Shown here: positions 50,535 through 59,363 of the stretch, in pieces | Numbering within the stretch: position 1 is the first letter of the stretch | How the letters are laid out: every line of letters starts with the position of its first letter | Assembly: GCF_016862195.1 (NCBI RefSeq) | Contig: NZ_BOMM01000044.1 | Coordinates: 28,336-92,335 of the forward strand | From: Paractinoplanes ferrugineus | Lineage (GTDB): Bacteria > Actinomycetota > Actinomycetes > Mycobacteriales > Micromonosporaceae | Length of the DNA: 64,000 nt | Direction of reading: 5' to 3' | Made by a program: the position numbers and the translations under genes | The notes under the pieces: generated by a model | The model's input: only the letters and a program-made list of their open reading frames with translations | Told to the model about the DNA's origin: nothing | Database searches by the model: none

Positions 50535-51464
50535 ATGGTGGTCGAGACCCTGCCGGTCAACGGAATCGACATCTGTGTCGAGACGTTCGGCGAACCGGCC
50601 GATCCCGCCCTGCTGCTCATCGCCGGCGGCGCCAGTTCCATGGACTGGTGGGAGGACGAGTTCTGCCGCCGCCTGGCCGCCGGCGGACGGCACGTCATCC
50701 GCTACGACCATCGCGACACCGGCCGCTCGACGGCGTTCCCGCCCGGTGCGCCGCCCTATTCCGGTGCCGATCTGGCCCACGACGCCCTGGGCGTGCTGGA
50801 CGGTCTCGGCATCCACCGGGCGCACGTGGTCGGCCTGTCGATGGGCGGCGCCCTGGCTCAGCGCATCGCCGTCGAGCGCCCGCACCGCGTCCTGTCCCTG
50901 ACCTTGATGTCCACCACCGCGATCTCCGGTGCGGACCTCGACGGCGACGCCGCCTCGGCGGCCCCCGAGGCGATCCACGACGACCCGCCGGCCCCCGAGG
51001 CGACCGCCGCCGCGCTTCCGCCCGCCGAAGGAACCGCCCCCGGGGATCTCACCGCGCCGGACTGGTCCGACCGCAAGTCCGCGGTCCGGCGCATGATCAA
51101 GGACATCAAGGACCTCGGCGGGCTGTTCACCGCCGACGAGGCCCACCTGCGCCGGCTCGCCGAGCGGGTCTACGACCGCACCGAGGACATGGCCGCCACC
51201 CAGCAGAATCACTGGCTCTGCCCGGCCGGCCCGCCGACGCGCAAGCCGCTGTGCGGCATCAGCGCGCCCACCTTGATCCTGCACGGCACGGCCGACCCGA
51301 TGTTCGGGGCCGAACACGCGCACGCCCTCGCCGCCGAGATCCCCGGCTCGCGCCTGGTCTGGCTGGAGGGCGTCGGCCACGAGTTCCCGCCGGCGGCCGT
51401 CTGGCAACAGGTGATCGACGAGATCATCGGCCACGAGCCGGTGCGCGGCCGGCAGCCGGCCTGA
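50535..51464 (+). CDS. Alpha/beta hydrolase (RdmC-like)
   Basis: A 309-residue cytoplasmic hydrolase. LLLIAGGASSMDWW and the YDHRDTGRS loop are typical of the aclacinomycin-methylesterase/haloalkane-dehalogenase-like group. The nucleophile is GLSMGG near residue 100, the acid Asp in ILHGTADPMF and the His in GVGHEFP. A Pro/Ala-rich insert lies in the cap region (about 140-165). No signal peptide. It is the third unrelated alpha/beta hydrolase in a row. The substrate is unknown. Confidence 0.88.
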   Translation: MVVETLPVNGIDICVETFGEPADPALLLIAGGASSMDWWEDEFCRRLAAGGRHVIRYDHRDTGRSTAFPPGAPPYSGADLAHDALGVLDGLGIHRAHVVGLSMGGALAQRIAVERPHRVLSLTLMSTTAISGADLDGDAASAAPEAIHDDPPAPEATAAALPPAEGTAPGDLTAPDWSDRKSAVRRMIKDIKDLGGLFTADEAHLRRLAERVYDRTEDMAATQQNHWLCPAGPPTRKPLCGISAPTLILHGTADPMFGAEHAHALAAEIPGSRLVWLEGVGHEFPPAAVWQQVIDEIIGHEPVRGRQPA

Positions 51465-51486
51465 ACCGACTCCCGGCGGCCGCCGC

Positions 51487-51502
51487 GGCCGGGCCCGGCC
51501 GA
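51487..51502. terminator. Perfect 16-bp palindrome between convergent genes
   Basis: CGGCCGGGCCCGGCCG is fully self-complementary and lies 23 bp past the hydrolase stop and 13 bp before the convergent stop. It is very similar in type to the palindrome at 12427, which holds the same position after a gene. Confidence 0.4.
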
Positions 51503-51514
51503 ACCCCCGTGGCC

Positions 51515-52132
51515 TCAGGCCGACCGACTGCGCAGGCCGGCGAGCAGCACCCCGCTCGCGCCCAGTGACCCGGCCAGCATCACCAGGTAGACGAGGAACA
51601 GGCTGGGCGTGTCGGAGAACGGCGCGACCGCGGCGAGCAGCAGCCCGAAGACGAACGCGCCGGCGACCGAGCCGAGCGTCAGCACCCAGCCGGCCGACTT
51701 CTGCGCCGGCGTCCAGTGCGGCGACGCTGTGGCGAGCAGCATCCCGGCCACCGGCGCGATGCCCGGAAGCAGGAACGCACCCGCCGACAGCATGCCGATC
51801 GCGGTGTACTCGGCGGGGCCACCGCCGTCGCGCACCGGCCGGGCAAGCGCCGCGGGCGGGGGCGGCAGCAGGACCGGCAGACGTACGTGTGGCGGAAGCG
51901 CTCCTCGGCGCATCGCCGCGACCAGGTCCTCGGGCGGCCCTAACCGCCGCACGATGGCGGCGGCGTCCTCGAGGGGGTCGACCGCCGCCACCCGGCGGGC
52001 GGAGATGTAGTCGGCCACCGTGGTCATCAGTTCGTCGCGCTGGTCGGGCAGAAGATCGTCGCTCTGGGCCCACAGCGCGGCCAGATAGTCGAGGACGACG
52101 ATGTCGGTGTGGGCGAGCGGTGCCGTGGTCAT
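51515..52132 (-). CDS. Membrane protein with N-terminal HAAS-like domain
   Basis: A 205-residue protein. The first ~80 residues (VLDYLAALWAQSDDLLPDQRDELMTTVADYI and IVRRLGPPEDLVAAMR) look like the HAAS/DUF1700 domain that couples small membrane proteins to PadR-type regulators. A Pro-rich linker and four hydrophobic helices follow (about 110-200). The ATG at 52132 has GGGGGAG upstream. No PadR gene is adjacent. Function unknown. Confidence 0.72.
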   Translation of the reverse strand: MTTAPLAHTDIVVLDYLAALWAQSDDLLPDQRDELMTTVADYISARRVAAVDPLEDAAAIVRRLGPPEDLVAAMRRGALPPHVRLPVLLPPPPAALARPVRDGGGPAEYTAIGMLSAGAFLLPGIAPVAGMLLATASPHWTPAQKSAGWVLTLGSVAGAFVFGLLLAAVAPFSDTPSLFLVYLVMLAGSLGASGVLLAGLRSRSA

Positions 52133-52350
52133 GTTTCGTTCTCCCCCATGCTGGTCCGGCGGGTGGACACAGCATCGTGGGCGGGCGTTCGCCGGCACAT
52201 CTGCCGCGGGGCGGAATCCGCGACCCGGACTGCAACTTTTGGCCGATTCCGCTCATGACCGGCCTGGGCCGGGCGATGTCTTGCGGGCGTACGGCAACGT
52301 CGACGGCGATCGCGGTGGGGGCCGCGGTCGCCGTCGGGTTTAGTAGGAGC
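52133..52350. promoter_or_regulatory. Divergent 218-bp promoter gap
   Basis: It lies between the HAAS-like membrane protein and the cobalamin-binding-type gene. I looked for the conserved B12-box core of a cobalamin riboswitch and did not see it. No clear operator is evident. Confidence 0.4.
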
Positions 52351-53235
52351 ATGCGACTCGTCTCCCTGCTTCCCTCCGCGACCGAGATCGTCTATGCCCT
52401 CGGCCTCGGCGACGACCTGGTCGGGGTGACCTTCGAGTGCGACGAGCCACCGCGGGCCCGCGCCGAGAAGACCGTGGTGGTCGGTGGCCGTGACACCAGC
52501 GGCATGTCCCCCGCCGAGATCGACTCCTATGTGACCGAGCAGATGTCGTCCGGCGGCGACCTCTACACGCTGCACGCGAACGCGCTGGCCGGCCTCGAGC
52601 CCGACCTGATCCTGACGCAGGACCTGTGCCGGGTGTGCGCCCTGCCGTCCGACCACGTCGACGAGGCGCTCGACCACCTGGGGTGCCGGTCGGAGGTGCT
52701 GTCGCTCGATCCGTACTCGCTCGACGAGGTCCTCGACACGTTCCGCCGGGTGGGTGAGGCGGCCGGCGTCCCCGATCGGGCCGCCGAGCTGCTCGCCGCC
52801 CTGCGCCGGCGGCTGGACGCGGTCGCGGCGGCGGTGCGGGGCCGGCCCCGGCCCAAGGTCGCGGTGGTGGAATGGGTGGATCCGCCGTTCACCGCCGGGC
52901 ACTGGGTGCCCGATCTGGTGACGGCGGCGGGCGGCGATCCGGTTGCGGCCCGGGCGGGCGAGCGGTCGGTGCGGGTCGCGTACGCCGATCTGGCCGCCCC
53001 GGAACCCGACATCGTGCTCGTCACCCCGTGCGGTTTTCACCTGGCCGGCGCCGCCGAGCAGGCGCGGGCCGTCGTGCCGCACTTCCCCGGCGCCCAGGTG
53101 TGGGCGGTCGACGGCGACGGGCTGATCGTGCGTCCCGGACCTCGCCTGGTCGACGGCGTCGAGGCCCTGGCCGCCATCTTCCACCCCGGCGCGGTCCCCC
53201 CGGCGCCGCCGGACTCGATCGCCCGGGTCGCCTGA
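52351..53235 (+). CDS. Cobalamin-binding (BtuF-like) protein without signal peptide
   Basis: A 294-residue protein of the helical-backbone metal/cobalamin receptor family. It begins RLVSLLPSATEIVYALGLGDDLVGVT and continues with NALAGLEPDLILTQDLCRVCALP and a C-terminal lobe PDIVLVTPCGFHL. The TAGGAGC ribosome site fixes the ATG at 52351, and the product has no signal peptide or lipobox. It is therefore unlikely to be an ordinary ABC transporter receptor. No BtuC/BtuD partner is nearby. A cytoplasmic cobalamin- or metal-chelate-binding role is inferred. Confidence 0.85.
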   Translation: MRLVSLLPSATEIVYALGLGDDLVGVTFECDEPPRARAEKTVVVGGRDTSGMSPAEIDSYVTEQMSSGGDLYTLHANALAGLEPDLILTQDLCRVCALPSDHVDEALDHLGCRSEVLSLDPYSLDEVLDTFRRVGEAAGVPDRAAELLAALRRRLDAVAAAVRGRPRPKVAVVEWVDPPFTAGHWVPDLVTAAGGDPVAARAGERSVRVAYADLAAPEPDIVLVTPCGFHLAGAAEQARAVVPHFPGAQVWAVDGDGLIVRPGPRLVDGVEALAAIFHPGAVPPAPPDSIARVA

Positions 53236-53279
53236 CCAGCCTCTTGTCGCTCAGTTCGCCCGGCGGGCCAACGGGTCGC

Positions 53280-54050
53280 TCAGCTCGCCAGGACTGTGTG
53301 CCGGGGCGGGGTCGACGAACGCTCGCGGGCCGCCGCCCGGCTCCGCGACGCCTTGTAGAGCCAGCTCGCGTCCCGGCCGAACGACCAGGTCAGGGTGGCC
53401 AGGGCCAGGGCGAGCGCGGCGAGCGCGGCGTAGTGCGGGAGCAGGCCGGCGGTCACCAGGGCGAGCACGATGCCCTGCAGGGCGGCGACCACCTTGCGGG
53501 AGAACCGGGGCGGCAGGGCGGCGTTGAGCCAGGGCAGCGCCCAGGAGGCGGCCACGAACAGGTAGCGGTAGGCCCCCAGGGCCACGGTCCACCAGCCGAA
53601 ACGGTCGCCGGCGTAGACCGACAGCACAAGGATCAGGAACGCGTCGATCTCCATGTCGAAGCGCGCGCCCAGCGCGCTGGTGGTGCCGGTGCGGCGGGCC
53701 ACCTGGCCGTCGACGCCGTCCAGGGCCAGTGCCACGCCGGCGATCGTGACCAGGGCCGGGATGCTGATGTCGTGCGAGAACGACGTCACGACCAGGGCGG
53801 TGACGCCACCGACGAGGATCGCGCGGCTGAACGTCACGACGTTCGCGGCGCCCATCCGGGTGCGGCCGGCCCGGATCAGGCCGGCGGCGAGCAGCGTGCA
53901 CAGCACCAGCCCGTAGATGACGCCGGCGGCGAGACCGGCCGGGGTGAGCCCGAGCGCAACGGCGAGCACGGCCAGCAGGGCGAGCTGGACGGCCAGGCCG
54001 GTCATCGGGCCACGCGGGGGCGCCGACGGGGTCGCTGCGAGTGTCACCAT
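53280..54050 (-). CDS. CDP-alcohol phosphatidyltransferase family protein
   Basis: A 256-residue integral membrane enzyme with about six helices. The CDP-OH-P catalytic signature is complete in the segment DGVDGQVARRTG...GARFDMEID (residues ~118-142; spacing DG-x2-AR-x8-G-x3-D-x3-D). It transfers a phospho-alcohol from a CDP-linked donor to an acceptor alcohol, as in phospholipid synthesis. It starts a group of divergently arranged genes running to 60 kb. The lipid or sugar-alcohol made here is unknown. Confidence 0.9.
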   Translation of the reverse strand: MVTLAATPSAPPRGPMTGLAVQLALLAVLAVALGLTPAGLAAGVIYGLVLCTLLAAGLIRAGRTRMGAANVVTFSRAILVGGVTALVVTSFSHDISIPALVTIAGVALALDGVDGQVARRTGTTSALGARFDMEIDAFLILVLSVYAGDRFGWWTVALGAYRYLFVAASWALPWLNAALPPRFSRKVVAALQGIVLALVTAGLLPHYAALAALALALATLTWSFGRDASWLYKASRSRAAARERSSTPPRHTVLAS

Positions 54051-54141
54051 GCCTCCAGTGCAAGATCGGCTGCGTATCGTTGCCGCTGTGGGGTAACACG
54101 GCGGCCGGCGGCTTTCGGTTCAGCTTTTGAGGAGACAGCCC

Positions 54142-55116
54142 ATGTCGGGTGACGCACGGGCGTTCTGGCTCGCCGCCCCAGGAAACGGTGAGATCCGTCC
54201 GGAACAGGTGCCGGCTCCGGCCGCGGACGAGGTACTGGTGCGCACTTTGCACACCGGGGTGAGCCGCGGAACGGAGACGCTCGTCTTCACCGGACGGGTC
54301 CCGGCCAGCCAGCGGGCCGAGATGCGGGCGCCGTACCAGGTGGGCGACTTCCCGGCGCCGGTCAAGTACGGGTACCTCAACGTCGGCGTCGTCGAGCAGG
54401 GCCCGGACGACCTTCTCGGGCGAACCATCTTCTCCCTTTACCCCCACCAGACGAGATATGTCGTTCCGGTATCGGCCGTCACTGTCGTCCCGGACGGCGT
54501 GCCGGCCCATCGCGCGGTTCTGGCGGGCACGGTGGAGACCGCGGTCAACGCGCTCTGGGACGCCGCCCCGCTGATCGGCGACCGGATCGCGGTGGTCGGG
54601 GGCGGCATGGTGGGCTGTTCGGTCGCGGCGATCGCGGCGACGCTTCCGGGTGTACGCGTGGAGCTCGTCGACGTCGATCCCGCGCGTGAGCCGATCGCCG
54701 CGCGACTGGGTGCCTCGTACGCGCATCCCGACGACGCCTCGGGTGACTGCGACATCGTGATCCACGCCAGTGCCACCTCCGCCGGCCTGACCCGCTCGCT
54801 GGAGTTGCTGGCTCCGGAGGGCACCGTGGTCGAACTCAGCTGGTACGGCGACAAGCAGGTCAGCGTGCCGTTGGGTGAGTTCTTTCACGCCCGCCGCCTG
54901 AAGATTCGAAGCAGCCAGGTGGGGAACATCGTGCCGGGGCGGCGCCGCACGTACGCGGATCGGCTCGCCCTGTCCCTTGACCTTCTGAGGAACCCGGCGT
55001 TCGAGACATTGATCACCGGGAGATCGCCGTTCTCCGAGCTGCCCGAGGTGATGCCCCGCCTCGCGGACGGTAGCCTTCCCGCCCTCTGCCACGTGATCGA
55101 CTATCCCGAGGAGTAG
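54142..55116 (+). CDS. Medium-chain dehydrogenase/reductase (BchC-like)
   Basis: A 324-residue MDR-superfamily protein. The N-terminal GroES-like domain contains GVSRGTETLVFTGRVP. The nucleotide-binding GGGMVG is near residues 148-153, with LVDVDPAREP after it. The Cys-His catalytic zinc ligands and GHE motif of ordinary alcohol dehydrogenases are absent, and a GTE-type variant region as in the BchC-like group is seen. GAGGAGA six bases upstream of the ATG at 54142 decides the start over an in-frame TTG at 54127. It heads an operon continuing with the PTPS-like gene 5 bp downstream. Confidence 0.87.
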   Translation: MSGDARAFWLAAPGNGEIRPEQVPAPAADEVLVRTLHTGVSRGTETLVFTGRVPASQRAEMRAPYQVGDFPAPVKYGYLNVGVVEQGPDDLLGRTIFSLYPHQTRYVVPVSAVTVVPDGVPAHRAVLAGTVETAVNALWDAAPLIGDRIAVVGGGMVGCSVAAIAATLPGVRVELVDVDPAREPIAARLGASYAHPDDASGDCDIVIHASATSAGLTRSLELLAPEGTVVELSWYGDKQVSVPLGEFFHARRLKIRSSQVGNIVPGRRRTYADRLALSLDLLRNPAFETLITGRSPFSELPEVMPRLADGSLPALCHVIDYPEE

Positions 55117-55121
55117 CAGTC

Positions 55122-55520
55122 TTGTTCAGCGTCACCGTCCGCGACCACATCATGGTCGCCCACAGCTTCACCGGCGAGGTCTTCGGCCCGGCCCAGAAAC
55201 TCCACGGCGCGACGTTCGTGGTCGACGCCACGTTCCGCCGCCCCGAACTGGACGACGACAACATCGTGGTCGACATCGGCCGCGCCCTGGAGGAGCTGCG
55301 CGCGATCTGCGGCACCCTGAGCTACCGCAACCTCGACGACGAGCCCACCTTCAAGGGCGTCAACACGTCCACGGAGTTCCTGGCCAAGGTGATCGCCGAC
55401 CGCCTCGCCGACAAGGTCGCCTCGGGTGACCTCGGCCCCGGTGCCGCGGGCCTGTCGGGCATCTCGGTCACCCTGCACGAGTCCCATGTGGCCTGGGCGA
55501 GCTACGAGCGCACCCTGTGA
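55122..55520 (+). CDS. 6-pyruvoyl-tetrahydropterin synthase/QueD-fold protein, divergent
   Basis: A 132-residue T-fold enzyme. The first zinc His lies in MVAHSFTGE and the second in KLHGATF; the C-terminal Glu and Tyr are in HESHVAWASYE. Normal PTPS/QueD proteins read C-x3-HGH at the second site. Here the Cys is Ala and the last His is Ala (AQKLHGA), so the catalytic Cys and one zinc ligand appear to be missing. It may use a different substrate or be a binding subunit. The TTG start has GAGGAG upstream. Coupled to the glycosyltransferase by a GTGA overlap. Confidence 0.83.
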   Translation: MFSVTVRDHIMVAHSFTGEVFGPAQKLHGATFVVDATFRRPELDDDNIVVDIGRALEELRAICGTLSYRNLDDEPTFKGVNTSTEFLAKVIADRLADKVASGDLGPGAAGLSGISVTLHESHVAWASYERTL

Positions 55521-56635
55521 CAAGACCCCTCTGGGCGGTGCTGCCGGGTGGCATTGACGACCCGGCGGCCCCCAGCGGCGGCAACCGCTACGACCGTACG
55601 ATCCTCGACCTGATCGCCCACCCCGCCGCGCACCCGGCCGCCGCCGGGCCGGACCCGCGGGATACCGGCCTCGCCGCAGGCGAAGGGTGGGAGATCGCCG
55701 GGCGGGACGTGCACGAGATCGCGATCGCCGGGACCTGGCCGGAGCCCGACGAGGCCACTCGCCGGGCGCTCGATCGCGCCCTGGGCGACATTCCGGAAAA
55801 GTCGGATGTGCTGGTTGATGGGCTGGTGGCCTGCGGGGTGCCGGAGATCCTCGAACCGCACCGGCACCGGCTCCGGCTGGTCGTGCTCGTGCACCTGCCG
55901 CTCAGCGACGAGACCGGGCTCGGCGACAGTGACGCCGCCCGGCTGCGCGCCAAGGAACGCGCCGCCCTCCACCTGGCCGACGAAGTGATCGCCACCAGCG
56001 AGGCCGCCGCCCGGCGCATCTCCGCGATGCACGACCTGACCGGAGTGACCGCGGCGGTGCCCGGCGTCGACCCCGCTCCCCCGGCGGCCCCCTCACCGAG
56101 CGGGAACCGGCTGCTCTGCGTCGCCTCCGTGACGCCCCGCAAGGGGCAGGACCTGCTGGTCACCGCCCTCGAACGGGACCTGGCCGACCTCGGCTGGAGC
56201 TGCACCTTCGTCGGCGCGCTCACCCGGCCGGTGCCGTACCGCAGCTCGAACATCCACTTCGCCGGGCCGAAAGCGGGCGCCGAGCTGGACGCCGCCTACG
56301 CGGACGCGGATCTCTTCGTGCTCCCGTCGCGGGCCGAGACGTACGGCATGGTCGTCACCGAGGCGCTCGCCCGCGCCCTGCCGGTCGTCGCGACCGACGT
56401 CGGGGGTGTCTCCGAGGCTCTCGGCCTCGCCCCCGACGGCTCCCGCCCCGGCCTGCTGATCCCCCCGGACGACCCGGACGCCCTGGCCGCCGCCCTGCGC
56501 CGGTGGCTCACCGACCCCGAGCTGCGCGAGCGCCTGCGCGCGTCGGCCCGGGCACGCCGCGAGACCCTCCCGACCTGGGCGGCGACCGCACACCGCATCT
56601 GCGACGTATTGGACGAACGAGGAGGCACCGCATGA
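55517..56635 (+). CDS. Glycosyltransferase family 4
   Basis: A 372-residue GT-B enzyme. The second Rossmann domain contains LLCVASVTPRKGQDLLVTAL (near 195-215) and the EX7E-type donor site PSRAETYGMVVTEALARALPVVATDVGG (about 272-300). It transfers a sugar from a nucleotide donor with retention. The first domain opens with WAVLPGGIDDPAAPSGGNRYDR. It overlaps the PTPS-like gene upstream and the methyltransferase downstream by 4 bp each. Confidence 0.92.
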   Translation: MTRPLWAVLPGGIDDPAAPSGGNRYDRTILDLIAHPAAHPAAAGPDPRDTGLAAGEGWEIAGRDVHEIAIAGTWPEPDEATRRALDRALGDIPEKSDVLVDGLVACGVPEILEPHRHRLRLVVLVHLPLSDETGLGDSDAARLRAKERAALHLADEVIATSEAAARRISAMHDLTGVTAAVPGVDPAPPAAPSPSGNRLLCVASVTPRKGQDLLVTALERDLADLGWSCTFVGALTRPVPYRSSNIHFAGPKAGAELDAAYADADLFVLPSRAETYGMVVTEALARALPVVATDVGGVSEALGLAPDGSRPGLLIPPDDPDALAAALRRWLTDPELRERLRASARARRETLPTWAATAHRICDVLDERGGTA

Positions 56636-57399
56636 CCGGGGAGTTCAGTGAGAGCTGGCTGGGGCTTCGGGAACCGGCCGACGCCGACGCGCGGGCCCGT
56701 GACCTGGTGGCGCTGGTGCCGCAACCGGTGCGGGTGATCCGGGATCTCGGATGCGGCACCGGGTCGCTGGGCCGCTGGCTCGCCCCCCAGCTGCCGACGC
56801 CGCAGCACTGGGTGATGGCCGACCGCGACCCGGCGCTGCTGCGGTACGCGTCGGCGCACATGCCGTTCGACGGGGTCACGGTGGAGGTGGCGTTCGGCGA
56901 CGTCACCGACCTGACCGCGGACGACCTCCGGGACACCGATCTGGTCACCTGCTCGGCGCTGCTCGACCTGCTCACCGAGGCGGAGATCGGCGACCTGGCG
57001 GCGGCCTGCGCGGCCTCCCGGACGGCGGCGCTGTTCACCCTGTCGGTGGCGGGCGAGGTCACCCTGGAGCCGGCCCGGCCCGAGGACGACGAGGTCAAGG
57101 CGGCGTTCAACGAGCATCAGCGCCGCGCGGAGGGTGGCCGCCAACTGCTGGGGCCGGACGCCCCGGCCGCCGCCCGGATCGCGTTCGAGAAGGCCGGTGC
57201 GACCGTCGTCACCCGCCCGAGCGTCTGGCGGATCGGGCCGCAGATGCCGGATCTGACCGCCGAATGGCTGCGCGGATGGGTGGCTGCGGCCCAGGAACAG
57301 CGCCCTGATCTGCGGCTCGACGACTACCTGGCGGAGCGGCTCGGTGACCTGCCGACGGCCACGGTCGGACATGTCGATCTTTTGGCGACCTTCGGCTGA
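56632..57399 (+). CDS. Class I SAM-dependent methyltransferase
   Basis: A 255-residue methyltransferase. Motif I is RDLGCGTGSLGRWLA near residues 37-51, with an acidic VMADRDP after the second strand and DLVTCSALLDLLT as motif IV. The remaining C-terminal part is helical. It starts in an ATGA overlap with the GT4 gene and is followed, 60 bp on, by the YbhN-like gene. The substrate is presumably the product or intermediate of this cluster. Confidence 0.9.
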   Translation: MTGEFSESWLGLREPADADARARDLVALVPQPVRVIRDLGCGTGSLGRWLAPQLPTPQHWVMADRDPALLRYASAHMPFDGVTVEVAFGDVTDLTADDLRDTDLVTCSALLDLLTEAEIGDLAAACAASRTAALFTLSVAGEVTLEPARPEDDEVKAAFNEHQRRAEGGRQLLGPDAPAAARIAFEKAGATVVTRPSVWRIGPQMPDLTAEWLRGWVAAAQEQRPDLRLDDYLAERLGDLPTATVGHVDLLATFG

Positions 57400-57459
57400 A
57401 CCCTTTTGGCCTGTCCCGGCGTATTAGGGGAAAGACGGGCAACAAGAGGGGACTCGGAC

Positions 57460-58485
57460 GTGACGCGATCGATCTGGCCATGGATGCGCCTGCTCGGCGG
57501 GGCCGTGATCATCGCCGTGCTGCTGTGGCGGCTCGGCACCGGTGCGTTCCTCGACGGGCTCCGGGTCATCGACACGCCCGCCCTCGCGGCGGCGTTCCTG
57601 ATCGGGGTCACCACCACCGTGTTCAGTGCGTGGCGCTGGTGCCTCGTCGCCCGCGGCATGGGCCTGACGCTCGGGCTGAGGACCGCGATCGCCGACTACT
57701 ACAAGGCGCTGTTCCTCAACGCGGCGCTGCCCGGCGGGGTGCTCGGCGACGTCGACCGGGCCGTCAAGCACGGCCGTGACGAGGGTGACGTCGCCAAGAG
57801 TGTCCGGGCCGTGGTCCTGGAGCGCACGGCGGGACAGATCGTCCTGGTCGGGGTCGGCGTGACGGTGCTGGTGACCGTACCCTCGCCGGTCCTGGCCCTG
57901 TTGCAAAAGCACGGCCTGGTGGCCGCGACGGTCACCTTGGCTGTCGCCGCCGCCGGCGTGCTCGTTCTTCTCGCCTTCCGCAAGCTGCGCCAGGGCGGTT
58001 CCCGGATCGCCGGCGCCCTGCGGACCACGCTTGGTGAGATCCGCACCGGCCTGCTCGCCCGCCGCAACTGGCCGGGCATCACGCTCGCCTCGACCGTCGT
58101 GCTGGCCGGCCACCTGGCGACGTTCGTGGTGGCCGCCCGCTCCGCCGGCTCCACCGCCACGATCACCAAACTCGTCCCGCTCATGCTGCTCGCCCTGCTC
58201 GCGATGTCGCTCCCGCTGAACATCGGCGGCTGGGGCCCGCGCGAGGCGGTCACCGCGTGGGCGTTCGGCGCCGCCGGCCTCAGCGCCACCCAGGGCCTGA
58301 CGATCGCGGTGGTCTACGGCGTGTTCGCCTTCGTCGCGGCCCTGCCGGGCGCGCTCGTGGTGCTGCTCCGGGCGGCGACGCGGGTCAAGCTCGCGGCCAC
58401 CGCCCAGGCCGTACGCGCGGTGGCCCCGGTCTCGCCCGCCGTCGGCTACGCGGTGCGCAAAGAGCTCGTCCGCACCGGCGCGTGA
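57460..58485 (+). CDS. YbhN/LPG-synthase TM-domain membrane protein
   Basis: A 341-residue integral membrane protein of the UPF0104/LPG_synthase_TM family. N-terminal helices are near 8-50, NAALPGGVLGDVDRAVKHGR near 87-106 and the C-terminal SLPLNIGGWGPREAVTAWAFG block near 248-268. The GTG at 57460 has AGAGGGG upstream. Such proteins are linked with lipid or glycolipid translocation. Its place after a glycosyltransferase and methyltransferase suggests that the cluster's product is lipid-linked or membrane-exported. Confidence 0.87.
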   Translation: MTRSIWPWMRLLGGAVIIAVLLWRLGTGAFLDGLRVIDTPALAAAFLIGVTTTVFSAWRWCLVARGMGLTLGLRTAIADYYKALFLNAALPGGVLGDVDRAVKHGRDEGDVAKSVRAVVLERTAGQIVLVGVGVTVLVTVPSPVLALLQKHGLVAATVTLAVAAAGVLVLLAFRKLRQGGSRIAGALRTTLGEIRTGLLARRNWPGITLASTVVLAGHLATFVVAARSAGSTATITKLVPLMLLALLAMSLPLNIGGWGPREAVTAWAFGAAGLSATQGLTIAVVYGVFAFVAALPGALVVLLRAATRVKLAATAQAVRAVAPVSPAVGYAVRKELVRTGA

Positions 58486-58506
58486 TCCCTGGTGGTGTAC
58501 TGGCAG

Positions 58507-59232
58507 TTACCCGTGCTGGAAGCGCTCCGAGAGGGCGTACCGCAGAAGTACGACGTCCCCGATCTGGCGCACCCCGGCCAGGGTGGCCCGGCGGCTCGGT
58601 CCCCACGGGAAGTCGCCGTCGCCGACGAAGCGGGGCGCCCTCGAGTCGCCGACGAAGAACGGCGCCACGACCAGCTGCAACTCGTCGACGAGCCCGGCCG
58701 TGAGGAACTGGGTGTGCATGGAGCCGCCGCCCTCGACCATGAGCCGTCGTACGCCCCGGGCACCGAGGTCGTCGACCACGAACGACAGATCGACCGGCTC
58801 ACCGCCGTCGATGACGGTGGCCACCTTGCCCAGCCGTTCGTGCGCCGACGCGATCGACGAGCTCCCGCAGTAGACGAGCTTCTCGACCGCACCGTGCGCG
58901 AAGAACCGGGCCTGGGGATCGATGGTGCAGGAGCCGGTGACCGTCACCTTAAGTGGGTGTGGCCGCTCGCCGCGCGCCACGCGCGCCTGCTGGCGGGCGG
59001 GCGAGCGGATCAGCAGCCGCGGGTCGTCCTGCCGGATCGTGTTCGAGCCGACCAGGATAGCGTCGCAACCCGCTCGGACGTCGTCGACCCGGTCGAAGTC
59101 GGCGTCGTTGGACAGGAGCAACCGCTCCGGCTCAGTGTCGTCGAGGTAGCCGTCGATCGACATGCCGCAGCTCAACAACGTGTAGGGACGATCAACCACT
59201 GATGACGCCTCCAGCCGAGCGACGATCGTCAC
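58507..59232 (-). CDS. RibD C-terminal / dihydrofolate reductase-fold reductase
   Basis: A 241-residue stand-alone RibD-C domain protein. SCGMSIDGYLDD near residue 21, DAILVGSNTIRQDDPRL near 57, VTVTGSCTIDP near 95 and RRLMVEGGGSMHTQFL near 160 are typical of NADPH-dependent pyrimidine reductases of riboflavin synthesis. The deaminase half of full RibD is absent. It is divergent from the GTP cyclohydrolase II gene, with which it forms two early steps of a riboflavin- or deazapurine-like route. A full ribD/ribE/ribH set is not present here. Confidence 0.88.
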   Translation of the reverse strand: MTIVARLEASSVVDRPYTLLSCGMSIDGYLDDTEPERLLLSNDADFDRVDDVRAGCDAILVGSNTIRQDDPRLLIRSPARQQARVARGERPHPLKVTVTGSCTIDPQARFFAHGAVEKLVYCGSSSIASAHERLGKVATVIDGGEPVDLSFVVDDLGARGVRRLMVEGGGSMHTQFLTAGLVDELQLVVAPFFVGDSRAPRFVGDGDFPWGPSRRATLAGVRQIGDVVLLRYALSERFQHG

Positions 59233-59363
59233 CCCGGTCGAACATTTGCGTCCAAGATAATCCGGGACACGATTACTGGCACATTCGCAGTCTGTTGCGT
59301 TGCAGTGACCTTGCTGGCGGGCATAGCGAATCAGCGGGGATTCAACAGGGAGGACCGATACCG

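Noticed and set aside
52133..52350. Cobalamin riboswitch upstream of the BtuF-like gene
   Set aside because: The conserved B12-box core is not visible, and the gene already has an ordinary leader with a good ribosome site.
59233..59363. FMN riboswitch upstream of the GTP cyclohydrolase II gene
   Set aside because: I could not find the conserved RFN-element cores in this 131-bp divergent gap. It is also short for that structure.
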